This document shows, one piece after another, positions 35,480 through 43,642 of a stretch of 64,000 nt of DNA. Within the stretch, counting starts at the first letter, position 1. Every line of letters begins with the position of its first letter. The notes beneath the pieces are model-generated. The model worked only from the letters and a program-made list of their open reading frames with translations. It made no database searches and was not told where the DNA came from. Both the position numbers and the translations under genes were made by a program. Source of the DNA: an uncultured Treponema sp. (lineage in GTDB: Bacteria > Spirochaetota > Spirochaetia > Treponematales > Treponemataceae); the NCBI GenBank assembly GCA_947165895.1, contig CAMVCB010000004.1:124001-188000 (forward strand). Reading direction: 5' to 3'.

Positions 35480-37570
35480 TTGAAAAGTCCGTTAAAAAGC
35501 CTTAGCTTTAAAATCATTTTTACCGTATTAACCGGAACTATTATTTCCAACCTTGTAATCGGAATTATCGTATGTAATGAATCATCAAAGTCTTTGCAGC
35601 AGATGATGTATGAGGATTTGCTTCATTCTGTTTCTGCTGTTGCAAAGGATATGAATACGAATAACCAGCGTGAAATTCGTATGCTGCAGACCCTTGCCCT
35701 GGATGACGAGCTTAGAAGCCCTGATCTTTCTCTTAAAGAAAAAAATGCCATTGCCCGCGACGCAATCGTCCTTGATAAAAATTATCTTGATGTTGCGCTT
35801 CTTGATATGAAGGGGCAGGGAATTGACAGAAATGGTTCACAATTTTCTGCTTCATCGGAAGAATATTTCCGCAAGGCCGCAGCAGGAAACCTTGTAATCA
35901 CTGACCCGACTGTTGATAAAAAAACAGAAGAAGTTTACATGGTCTATTCTTATCCTGTCCGCGATTTTTCAAACAGGGTAATCAACGTTCTTTACTGTAA
36001 GGTAAACGGCTTCAGCCTCAGTGATTTGTGTCTTGAGCATCCTATGTCCAAGGGCAGAAATCCTTATGTAATCAGTTCCGCAACAAAAATCACCCTTGCC
36101 AACGAAGACCACTGGAAGGTCGGTGTTGAAGATGTAGGCGCAATCGAAAAGCAGTATCAGGGAACAACCCTTGGTGACCACCTTACACTTATGCTTTCCG
36201 GGGTAACTGGAAGCGATATTTACCTTGATAACGGAAAAAAATGGATGTCGGTATTTGAGCGCATTCCTGATACAAACTGGATTGCCGCCTGTTCGGTTCC
36301 CTTTTCTGATTTCCAGGAGCGTTTACGACCCCTTATCATTTCTATTATCGTCGGCGTAATCGTTATGACATTTGTTTTCCTCTTTGTAGTGGGATTTGTA
36401 ATCCGTCTTTCTATCAGACCGCTCAGACGGCTGAAAACTGCTATTACGGAGATTTCTTCCGGCAATGCGGATTTGACCCAGAGGCTTTCAGTTTCGTCTA
36501 AAGATGAGGTTGGGGATGTTGTTACCGGCTTCAACGGCTTTACGGAAAAGCTGCAGTCTATTATCAGTCAGATTAAGAATTCTAAGAGCGATTTGCAGGG
36601 AGCCGGCGGTCAGATGAACGACATCACCCTTGATACGGCGGCTTCAATTACCGAAATTATTGCAAACATCGAAAGTGTAAACAGGCAGATTGTAAATCAG
36701 TCCGGCAGTGTTGATGAAACGGCGGGTGCAATCAACGAAATTGCCTCAAACATTCAGTCGCTTGAAAACATGATAGTAAATCAGACCAGTCAGGTTTCTC
36801 AGGCTTCTGCCGCAGTTGAAGAGATGATTGGCAATATTTCCAGCGTAAATCAGACTGTAGAAAAAATGGCCGTTTCCTTTGAGCAGCTGGAGCTTAATGC
36901 CCAGAACGGCAGCGCAAAACAGCAGGATGTTAATAATAAAATCGAGCAGATTAAAGACCAGTCGGAAATGCTTCAGGATGCAAACACCGTTATTTCTGCC
37001 ATTGCGGAACAGACAAATCTTCTTGCCATGAATGCGGCAATTGAGGCGGCTCATGCGGGCGAAGCTGGAAAGGGCTTCAGCGTTGTTGCGGACGAAATAC
37101 GTAAATTGTCGGAGGATTCAAACGAGCAGTCAAAAAATATCGGCGTTCAGCTTGAAAATATCCGAAACTCTATTGAAGAGGTTGTTTCTGCTTCCATTGA
37201 ATCCAGCGAAGCCTTCAAGGCAGTTACAAACAAAATCCATGAAACTGATGAGCTTGTCCGCCAGATTAAGGGAGCCATGGAAGAGCAGCAGGTGGGAAGC
37301 CAGCAGATTGGCGATGCCCTCCACACTATGAACGATTCTACCCAGGAGGTTCGTACGGCTTCGGCAGAAATGGCTGAGGGTAACAAGCAGATTTTGAATG
37401 AGGTTCAGAGCCTGCAGAATGCAACCGCCAAAATCAAGGACAGCATAGGCGAAATGTCTATCGGAGCAAAGAAAATCCATGAAACCCGAACTGCACTTTC
37501 TGATATTTCGGGAGTTATGAATTCTTCGATCGAAAAGATTGGAAGTGAAATTGATTTGTTTAAGGTGTAG
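35480..37570 (+). CDS. Methyl-accepting chemotaxis protein
   Basis: The protein has 696 residues. Membrane helices at ~13-35 and ~290-315 enclose a periplasmic dCache-type sensor (DYLDVALLD-like region KNYLDVALLDMKGQGIDRNG, SSEEYFRKAAAG, TDPTVDKKTEEVYMVYSYP). HAMP follows (IRPLRRLKTAITEISSGNAD), then a long coiled-coil signalling domain with the tip EQTNLLAMNAAIEAAHAGE and GFSVVADEIRKL. It binds CheA/CheW and controls flagellar motors. The start is TTG at 35480 with GGAGG 5 bases upstream. The ligand is unknown. No che genes are nearby, so it acts as a dispersed receptor. Confidence 0.95.
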   Translation: MKSPLKSLSFKIIFTVLTGTIISNLVIGIIVCNESSKSLQQMMYEDLLHSVSAVAKDMNTNNQREIRMLQTLALDDELRSPDLSLKEKNAIARDAIVLDKNYLDVALLDMKGQGIDRNGSQFSASSEEYFRKAAAGNLVITDPTVDKKTEEVYMVYSYPVRDFSNRVINVLYCKVNGFSLSDLCLEHPMSKGRNPYVISSATKITLANEDHWKVGVEDVGAIEKQYQGTTLGDHLTLMLSGVTGSDIYLDNGKKWMSVFERIPDTNWIAACSVPFSDFQERLRPLIISIIVGVIVMTFVFLFVVGFVIRLSIRPLRRLKTAITEISSGNADLTQRLSVSSKDEVGDVVTGFNGFTEKLQSIISQIKNSKSDLQGAGGQMNDITLDTAASITEIIANIESVNRQIVNQSGSVDETAGAINEIASNIQSLENMIVNQTSQVSQASAAVEEMIGNISSVNQTVEKMAVSFEQLELNAQNGSAKQQDVNNKIEQIKDQSEMLQDANTVISAIAEQTNLLAMNAAIEAAHAGEAGKGFSVVADEIRKLSEDSNEQSKNIGVQLENIRNSIEEVVSASIESSEAFKAVTNKIHETDELVRQIKGAMEEQQVGSQQIGDALHTMNDSTQEVRTASAEMAEGNKQILNEVQSLQNATAKIKDSIGEMSIGAKKIHETRTALSDISGVMNSSIEKIGSEIDLFKV

Positions 37571-37594
37571 AAATAAGCTAGAATAGTTTCGAAT

Positions 37595-38572
37595 ATGATA
37601 GTAGTAAATTTTTTGATTCTTGTTGCCGGCTTTGTTGCCCTTGTTAAAGGCGCTGATATTTTTGTGGACGGAAGCTCTGCCCTTGCAAAAATATTTAAGG
37701 TGCCTGGTGTTATTATTGGACTTACAGTTGTTGCCCTTGGAACTTCTCTTCCTGAGCTTGCGGTAAGTACAACTGCCGCTTTGCAGGGAGCTAATGAAAT
37801 CGCCCTGAGTAATGTAATCGGCTCCAATATTTTTAATCTTCTTGTTGTGCTTGGTGTCTGCGCCGTAATCCATTCAGTTCCGGTTGATGCAGTGATTATC
37901 CGCCGCGACTTCCCGCTTTCAATTATCACGACAGCGGGCCTCTTTATCGCGGTTTCATTTTCCTCTTTATTCGGGGGAAAATTTTTCCAGCTTGCCATGG
38001 CAGATAATGCGGGCGTGGTTTCCAGACCGGTCGGCCTTGTTCTCCTTGTAATTTTTATCTGCTATATCGTCTATCTGATTTTTGATTCAATCCGCCATCC
38101 GGTAGAGGAAGAAGAAATCAGCGATATTCCCCTCTGGAAGGCCCTGCTTTTTATTCTTGCGGGAATTGTTCTGATTATAGCAGGCGGTAAGGCTGTCGTT
38201 TACAGCGCCCAGAATATTGCCCGCTTTTTTGGAATGACAGAAACCTTAATCGGCCTTACAGTGGTTGCCATTGGAACATCCCTTCCTGAGCTTGTGACTT
38301 CGATTGTGGCGGCAAAAAAAGGCGAAACTTCACTTGCAGTTGGAAACGTTGTCGGTTCAAACATCTTCAATCTGCTTTTTATTCTGGGAGTTTCAACTTC
38401 AATTCATCCCGTTATGGTAAACGCTGCTTCTGTTTACGACATGATGATTTTGCTTTTCGTAAGTGCGATGACACTCTTCTTTTCTGTTACGGGGCACAAC
38501 ATCAAAAGGCTGGAAGGAATAATCATGCTTTTGTGCTATGCAGGGGCAACTGCTTTTGCAATTATACGGTAA
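37595..38572 (+). CDS. Calcium/sodium antiporter, CaCA family (YrbG-like)
   Basis: This 325-residue membrane protein has the two inverted alpha-repeats of the Ca2+/cation exchanger family: VVALGTSLPELAVSTTAAL with GSNIFNLLVVLG, and again VVAIGTSLPELVTSIVAAK with GSNIFNLLFILG. The repeated Glu/Asn residues form the ion site in related structures. Ten helices are expected. It starts 24 bases after the MCP gene and may be co-transcribed. The exact ion pair is inferred from the family. Confidence 0.92.
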   Translation: MIVVNFLILVAGFVALVKGADIFVDGSSALAKIFKVPGVIIGLTVVALGTSLPELAVSTTAALQGANEIALSNVIGSNIFNLLVVLGVCAVIHSVPVDAVIIRRDFPLSIITTAGLFIAVSFSSLFGGKFFQLAMADNAGVVSRPVGLVLLVIFICYIVYLIFDSIRHPVEEEEISDIPLWKALLFILAGIVLIIAGGKAVVYSAQNIARFFGMTETLIGLTVVAIGTSLPELVTSIVAAKKGETSLAVGNVVGSNIFNLLFILGVSTSIHPVMVNAASVYDMMILLFVSAMTLFFSVTGHNIKRLEGIIMLLCYAGATAFAIIR

Positions 38573-38639
38573 ATCTGCTATATTTTTGTTATAGTATAAT
38601 ATCATTTTTAGGATGCAGAAAGCGTCCGGGAGTCTTCAA

Positions 38640-39683
38640 TTGAAAACTTTCTTCAAATCTATTCTTTGTGTAGCTCTTGCAGCTTCTATTTTTACTCTTT
38701 TTTCTTGCTCTAAGAAAAAAACTCTTTATCTTTACAACTGGACTTATTACACACCAGATGAAGTAATTGCTAAATTCGAAGAGGAATTTAACTGTAAGGT
38801 AAAGCTTGACTGTTATGCAACTTGTGATGAAATGTATGCTAAGCTTAAGGCCGGTGCAAAGGGATATGACCTTGTAATTCCTTCAAATGATTTCGTTTCA
38901 ATTATGATTAAACAGGGAATGCTTCAGGAGCTTGACCAGTCAAAATTCACTAACCGCGACAAAATTAATCCGGTTGTAGTTGAAAAGCTTGACTTTGACC
39001 CTGAAATGAAATACTGCGTTCCTTACGCTTTCAGTGCAACTGGTGTTATGGTAAATAAAACAAAGGTTACAGGTGATTATCCTCGTGACTACAGCATTTT
39101 TGAAGATCCTCGTTTTAAGGGACACGCAACAATGATGGACGAAATGCGCGAAGTTATCGGATGTGCCCTTGTAAGTCTTGATTATGATTTGAACAGCCTT
39201 AATGATAAGGAGCTTGCTGAAGCCGAGGCTCTTATCAGAGATAAATGGAGTCCAAACCTTGTAAAATTTGATGCGGAAGGATTTGGTAAATCTTTTGCGG
39301 CCGGTGACTTCTGGCTCTGTCAGGGATATCCTGAAATTGTTTACGGTGAAGTAGATGAAAAACTCTGGGATGATACAATCGACTTCTTTATCCCTCCTGA
39401 GGGCGGCCCTGCAACTATGGACTGTATGGTAATCCTTAAGGATGCGCCAAATCCAGAGCTGGCAAATGAGTTCATCAACTTTATCCACCGCCCTGAAATG
39501 TATGCAATCTTTATTGATACATTCCGCTATCCTTGTCTTGTAAACACACAGGCTCTGCAGTACACAACAAAGCCTTCAATGTATCCTGCTGAACAGGCAA
39601 ATACCTGTACCCTCAAGGAAGACTTAGGCAACGACGTAGAAAAAATCTACAACATCTGGCAACGCATACGTTTCACGGATTAA
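38640..39683 (+). CDS. potD: Spermidine/putrescine-binding lipoprotein, PotD-like
   Basis: The protein has 347 residues. Its signal ends in a lipobox (IFTLFSC). The mature protein starts LYLYNWTYYTPDEVIAKFEE, a signature of PotD/PotF polyamine-binding proteins. It also has GYDLVIPSNDFV, MMDEMREVIG and the C-terminal EFINFIHRPE. It should deliver polyamines to an ABC importer, but no potABC genes are adjacent, so the partner must be elsewhere. I prefer the TTG at 38640, 7 bases after GGGAG; an ATG at 38613 would lengthen an already complete signal. TATAAT at 38595-38600 is a likely -10. Confidence 0.9.
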   Translation: MKTFFKSILCVALAASIFTLFSCSKKKTLYLYNWTYYTPDEVIAKFEEEFNCKVKLDCYATCDEMYAKLKAGAKGYDLVIPSNDFVSIMIKQGMLQELDQSKFTNRDKINPVVVEKLDFDPEMKYCVPYAFSATGVMVNKTKVTGDYPRDYSIFEDPRFKGHATMMDEMREVIGCALVSLDYDLNSLNDKELAEAEALIRDKWSPNLVKFDAEGFGKSFAAGDFWLCQGYPEIVYGEVDEKLWDDTIDFFIPPEGGPATMDCMVILKDAPNPELANEFINFIHRPEMYAIFIDTFRYPCLVNTQALQYTTKPSMYPAEQANTCTLKEDLGNDVEKIYNIWQRIRFTD

Positions 39684-39690
39684 TTCTATG

Positions 39691-39766
39691 CTAAGTTTTG
39701 CGTAGCAAAACTTAGTGCAAACGTTAGGGGAACTGACATTGATATGACAGTTTTTAACGTTTGCAC
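39691..39766. repeat. R2-type element (copy c, inverted) after potD
   Basis: The hairpin comes first (CTAAGTTTTGC/GCAAAACTTAG around GTA, 39691-39715). A long stem GTGCAAACGTTA/TAACGTTTGCAC (39715-39726, 39755-39766) follows, with an inner imperfect AACTGACA/TGACAGTT pairing. Read on the minus strand this is the same order and TAC triloop as copies a and b. It starts 8 bases after the potD stop. Confidence 0.75.
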
Positions 39767-39797
39767 TTTCTCAGATTAGTATTAAGCTAAGTTTCGC

Positions 39798-39828
39798 GAA
39801 AACTGTCCTTAAAAGGGCAGTTTTTTTA
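39798..39828 (+). terminator. Intrinsic terminator downstream of potD
   Basis: AAAACTGTCC pairs with GGGCAGTTTT (one G-U/mismatch) across a short A-rich loop and is followed by a T-run. It lies just before the next coding region. Confidence 0.8.
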
Positions 39829-39863
39829 TTTGACAAATCGCTTTTCCGTGCGAAAATTCAGGT

Positions 39864-41267
39864 ATGAAGAAGAAACTTGCGGTGCTCAGCTGCGGCTGGT
39901 CATATGATTTTTTGACGGATTTTATCAGCGGAATTAAGAGGGCTGTGGACGGAAAGGACACAGACGTTTATGTTTTTAACTGCTACAACTACGTTGAATT
40001 TAACGGCTACATCAATAATTCAGGCTTTTCAATTTATAATCTGGTAAACTACGAGGATTACGACGGCGTAATCATTCTTTCAGATTTGATTCAGAATGCC
40101 CGCGTGCTGGAAAAGGAAAGACAAAAAATCCTTGCCGCAGGAAAACCCGCAATTTCCATCAACCTTGCCATGAAGGATATTTCCTGTCTTAAGGTTGATA
40201 ATTACAGCGGCTTTTACGAGCTTGTGACCCATCTTATAAAAGAGCACGGCATTAAAGATTTTGCCTGGCTTGGCGGTAAGGAAACGACGCTGGAAATTGC
40301 CGAGCGCTACAAGGCTTACAGAACGGCTCTTACCGACAATAATATTCCGATTAACATGGAAAACGTTCATACTATTCCCGTCAGCAGCTATAACGATGCC
40401 TATGCTTATCTTATGGAAACAAAAAAGAGCGGGGCAACAAAGCCCCAGGCTGTCGTATGCGCGAACGACTATATCGCTCTTGCGGTTATGAAGATTGCTG
40501 AAGAGCGCGGGGTAAAGGTTCCTGAAGAATTAAAAGTAATCGGATATGGAGATACAATCTGGGGAAAGATGGTTAACCCCGGCATGACAACTGTTCGCAG
40601 TAATGCGGAGCAGATTGGCTTTGAGGCTGCAAACCGTGTTTTGAATCCTGCTGGAGAGGCTCAGCTGCTGAAACTCAAAAGTTCTCCGGTTTACAGGGCA
40701 AGCTGCGGCTGTCAGGCAAATAGTCAGCCGGAGGGAAAATCATATTCACTTCAGATAATTGATGATTTGAACCAGAAGGAAAAATTTAATACTCAGATTG
40801 AACAGCTGAATGAAATCTTTCTGGAAGCAAATGATACTTTTACTCTTCTTACCAACCTTGAAGGGCTTTTTCAAAAATCGCATCTTTTTGAAGGTTCGGA
40901 TTTCTGTATTTTCCTTAAGGCGGACTGGTCCAGCGTGCTTATTAATACTGAGGAAAAGCTGCCCCAGAATCTTTCCTACGGAAGTCAGGTTCAGGCAATT
41001 GCTTCAATTCAAAATGACGTAAAATATCCGCGTGAAATTCTCAGCGTGCGCGATCTGCTTCCGTCAAAAATGCTGACGGAAGGCAGCAATGTCTTTTTGT
41101 TCATGCCGATTTATAATCACTCTTATGTTCACGGATATTATGTCAGCAAAAATTCCCTTGCTTTTTTGAACAGCAACTTTGGCTATGTCTGGACTAAAAC
41201 CTTTGGAAATTCCATTGAGCGCTTCCGCAAAAGAAATATGTATAAGCATAAGATGACAAAAAATTGA
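39864..41267 (+). CDS. LacI/PBP1-like ligand-sensor protein lacking a DNA-binding domain
   Basis: The protein has 467 residues. Residues 1-~275 form the periplasmic-binding-protein fold used by LacI regulators: KLAVLSCGWSYDFLTDFISG, YDGVIILSD, HGIKDFAWLGGKETTLEIAERYKAY, VVCANDYIALAVMKIAEERG and PGMTTVRSNAEQIGFEAA. No helix-turn-helix precedes it and there is no signal peptide. A helical linker leads to a C-terminal domain, perhaps GAF-like (FCIFLKADWSS, NVFLFMPIYNH). Similar sensors often carry a GGDEF or HTH output domain, which is missing here. It may act by protein-protein contact. A terminator precedes it, so it is transcribed separately. Confidence 0.72.
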   Translation: MKKKLAVLSCGWSYDFLTDFISGIKRAVDGKDTDVYVFNCYNYVEFNGYINNSGFSIYNLVNYEDYDGVIILSDLIQNARVLEKERQKILAAGKPAISINLAMKDISCLKVDNYSGFYELVTHLIKEHGIKDFAWLGGKETTLEIAERYKAYRTALTDNNIPINMENVHTIPVSSYNDAYAYLMETKKSGATKPQAVVCANDYIALAVMKIAEERGVKVPEELKVIGYGDTIWGKMVNPGMTTVRSNAEQIGFEAANRVLNPAGEAQLLKLKSSPVYRASCGCQANSQPEGKSYSLQIIDDLNQKEKFNTQIEQLNEIFLEANDTFTLLTNLEGLFQKSHLFEGSDFCIFLKADWSSVLINTEEKLPQNLSYGSQVQAIASIQNDVKYPREILSVRDLLPSKMLTEGSNVFLFMPIYNHSYVHGYYVSKNSLAFLNSNFGYVWTKTFGNSIERFRKRNMYKHKMTKN

Positions 41268-41303
41268 AATGCGTCTGGGCGTGTAAAATTGTTCCTTAAA
41301 AAT

Positions 41304-41331
41304 TTGATTTACGAAATTCCCGTGCTATAAT
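41304..41331 (+). promoter_or_regulatory. Promoter of rubrerythrin gene
   Basis: TTGATT (41304-41309) and TATAAT (41326-41331) are separated by 16 bases, about 30 bases upstream of the start codon, which has AAGGAG before it. I see no obvious PerR box. Confidence 0.6.
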
Positions 41332-41360
41332 TGAGATAGTTTTTTATAAGGAGACCTGAT

Positions 41361-41921
41361 ATGGGAAAGTACACTGGCACACAAACTGAAAAAAATCTTC
41401 TGGCTGCATTTGCAGGGGAATCACAGGCAAGAAATAAATACACATATTTTTCGCAGGTGGCACAGAAGGAAGGCAATGACAAGGTTGCAAAAATTTTTGA
41501 AAAGACTGCCTTGAACGAAGAAAATCACGCAAAAATCTGGCTGAAGGAGCTGGAGGGCATTGGCGATACGACGGCAAATCTGACTGCCGCTGCCGAAGGC
41601 GAAAATTATGAATGGACTGATATGTATGTGGGCTTTGCGGAAACTGCTGAAAAGGAGGGCTTCCCGGAGCTTGCAAAAAAATTCCGTGCTGTTGCCGAAA
41701 TTGAAAAGCGTCACGAAGAGCGTTACCGTTCACTTTTGAAGGATGAAGATACAAAAGAGCTTTTGAAGAATGGAAAAATCAAGGTTTGGGAATGTCTGGT
41801 CTGCGGTCACATCGTAACAGGACCTGTTGCACCGGAATTCTGTCCTACATGTGGGGAAAAAAATCAATATTTTGAAGTCCGCGAAGATAATTACGACTTA
41901 ATTATGACATGGGGGCGATAG
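41361..41921 (+). CDS. rbr: Rubrerythrin
   Basis: This 186-residue cytoplasmic non-haem iron protein reduces hydrogen peroxide in anaerobes. The ferritin-like domain carries the diiron ligands ([51 protein letters not shown]). The C-terminal rubredoxin domain has CLVCGH and CPTCGE for one Fe. Length is typical (~190). It has its own promoter and is followed by an R3 element. It fits with desulfoferrodoxin and the flavodiiron protein elsewhere in the window as an oxygen-defence set. Confidence 0.96.
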   Translation: MGKYTGTQTEKNLLAAFAGESQARNKYTYFSQVAQKEGNDKVAKIFEKTALNEENHAKIWLKELEGIGDTTANLTAAAEGENYEWTDMYVGFAETAEKEGFPELAKKFRAVAEIEKRHEERYRSLLKDEDTKELLKNGKIKVWECLVCGHIVTGPVAPEFCPTCGEKNQYFEVREDNYDLIMTWGR

Positions 41922-41963
41922 GGGGGCATTAGGTACCGCTCCTTTCTGCAATATATTAAGCTT

Positions 41964-42114
41964 AAAATTGGCTCCCAGTCGCAATTCGTGATTCAAAACC
42001 GCGCGATATCGCGCTACACGTATTTTGTGGTAAAGTAACTATTGAACCTGCCGCTCGCGCGGCAGCCACAAAATAAGTGTTTTTGAATCGCGAATTACTC
42101 CTTCGCGCCAGTTT
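41964..42114. repeat. R3 element (copy a)
   Basis: This 151-nt nested inverted repeat has ends AAAATTGGC and GCCAGTTT. Inside are a second stem (AATTCGTGATTC with GAATCGCGAATT), a palindrome GCGCGATATCGCGC, a stem CACGTATTTTGTGG with CCACAAAATAAGTG, and an apical hairpin CTGCCGC/GCGGCAG. It lies between the convergent rbr and metY genes. It has no T-run and no coding potential. Confidence 0.88.
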
Positions 42115-42123
42115 CACCTTGTT

Positions 42124-43404
42124 TTAAATTGCCGCAAGTGCGTTTTTGATGTCGGCAATCAAATCGTTTTTGTCTTCCAGTCCGCAGCTCATTCTTACCA
42201 GGCCGGCCGGGATTCCTGCGGCTTCAAGCTGCTCGTCGGTCATCTGGCGGTGAGTTGAAGTTGCCGGGTTCAGGCAGCAGGTTCTTGCGTCTGCAACGTG
42301 AGTTTCAATTGCGGCAAGCTTGAGGTTTTTCATAAATTTTTCTGCTGCGGCACGTCCGCCCTTTAATTCAAAGCTTACAACACCGCAGCCGCCGTTCGGC
42401 AGGTACTTCTGGGCAAGCTTGTAATATTTGTTCGAAGGCAGAGTCGGGTAGCTTACGCTTGCAACCTGAGGCTGTTTTTCAAGGAATTCTGCAACTGCCT
42501 GTCCGTTTTCTACGTGGCGTGGCATGCGCACGTGAAGTGATTCAAGTCCAAGATTCAAAATAAAAGCCGATTGTGGTGACTGAATGCAGCCGAGGTCTCG
42601 CATAAGCTGGGCTGTTGCCTTTGTAATGAAAGCGCCTGCCTGTCCGAACTTTTCTGCATAAGTAATTCCGTGGTAGCTTTCGTCCGGGGTACAGAGGCCA
42701 GGGAACATGTCTTTGTGAGCCATCCAGTCAAATTTTCCGCTGTCTACGACACATCCGCCTACTGCGGCTCCGTGTCCGTCCATGTATTTTGTTGTTGAGT
42801 GAGTTACGATGTCTGCACCCCATTCAATAGGGCGGCAGTTTACAGGTGTAGGGAAGGTGTTGTCTACGATAAGTGGAACGCCGTGTTCGTGGGCAACTTT
42901 GGCAAATTTTTCGATATCAAGTACGGTTAATGCCGGGTTTGCGATTGTTTCGCCGAAAACTGCGCGGGTATTGCGCTGGAAAGCCTTGTTCAATTCTTCT
43001 TCGCTGGCATCCGGGCTTACGAAGGTTGAATCAATTCCCATTTTTTTAAGGGTTACGGCAATCAGATTGAAGGTTCCGCCGTAAATTGAAGAGGATGCTA
43101 CGATATGGCTTCCGGCCTCACAGATATTGAAAAGGGCAAAGAAGTTTGCAGCCTGTCCGCTGGAAGTAAGCATTGCCGCAGCACCCCCTTCCAGAGCGGC
43201 AATTTTTGCTGCCACATAATCATTTGTTGGATTCTGAAGGCGTGAATAAAAATATCCGCTTGCTTCAAGGTCAAAAAGTTTTCCCATGTCTTCGCTTGTG
43301 TCGTACTTAAAAGTTGTGCTCTGAACGATAGGAATCTGGCGCGGTTCGCCGTTTTTAGGTGTATAACCTGCCTGAACGCATTTTGTGTTGATAGACTGTT
43401 CCAT
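42124..43404 (-). CDS. metY: O-acetylhomoserine sulfhydrylase (PLP enzyme)
   Basis: This 426-residue Cys/Met-metabolism PLP enzyme probably makes homocysteine (or methionine) from O-acetylhomoserine and sulfide. It has SRLQNPTNDYVAAKIAALEGG, the PLP-binding Lys in HSTTKYMDGHGAAVGG, VDNTFPTP, and the C-terminal HVADARTCCLNPATSTHRQM typical of the MetY/CysD type. The large insert around GMFPGLCTPDESYHG-like sequence separates it from MetB/MetC. Residue pattern and length fit. It works upstream of MetK in methionine/SAM supply. Confidence 0.93.
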   Translation of the reverse strand: MEQSINTKCVQAGYTPKNGEPRQIPIVQSTTFKYDTSEDMGKLFDLEASGYFYSRLQNPTNDYVAAKIAALEGGAAAMLTSSGQAANFFALFNICEAGSHIVASSSIYGGTFNLIAVTLKKMGIDSTFVSPDASEEELNKAFQRNTRAVFGETIANPALTVLDIEKFAKVAHEHGVPLIVDNTFPTPVNCRPIEWGADIVTHSTTKYMDGHGAAVGGCVVDSGKFDWMAHKDMFPGLCTPDESYHGITYAEKFGQAGAFITKATAQLMRDLGCIQSPQSAFILNLGLESLHVRMPRHVENGQAVAEFLEKQPQVASVSYPTLPSNKYYKLAQKYLPNGGCGVVSFELKGGRAAAEKFMKNLKLAAIETHVADARTCCLNPATSTHRQMTDEQLEAAGIPAGLVRMSCGLEDKNDLIADIKNALAAI

Positions 43405-43458
43405 AAATTGCCTCGTTTTCTTTAATTATATTAAAGTATTTTAGCATAATTGCATAAG

Positions 43459-43540
43459 GAGGGGGAAGTCTCCCCCTCGCTCCCGACTGCTTCGCAGTCT
43501 TACGCTACCCCCTCTGCGGGGACACCCCGCAACGCCCCGC
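43459..43540. repeat. R1 element (copy c)
   Basis: Three hairpins are present: GAGGGGGA/TCCCCCTC with AGTC loop (43459-43478), GACTGC/GCAGTC with TTC loop (43485-43499), and TGCGGGG/CCCCGCA with ACA loop (43515-43531), then a GCCCCGC tail. The third hairpin and tail match copies b (other strand) and d. The first two differ in sequence from copy b but keep pairing. It lies between the divergent metY and porin genes. Confidence 0.85.
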
Positions 43541-43552
43541 CTACTTGATTTA

Positions 43553-43582
43553 TTATGACAAAATGATGTATATTTGTCATAA
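43553..43582. promoter_or_regulatory. Candidate operator upstream of the FadL-like porin gene
   Basis: TTATGACAAA and TTTGTCATAA are perfect 10-bp inverted arms with 10 bases between. A further AATGACA follows directly. Such widely spaced dyads often bind dimeric regulators. It is about 60 bases before the porin start and could also affect metY. Confidence 0.5.
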
Positions 43583-43642
43583 TGACAATAAGACAATAAG
43601 TGTCAGAATAACAAGCTATTTATATCTGAAAAAGGGAAAACT

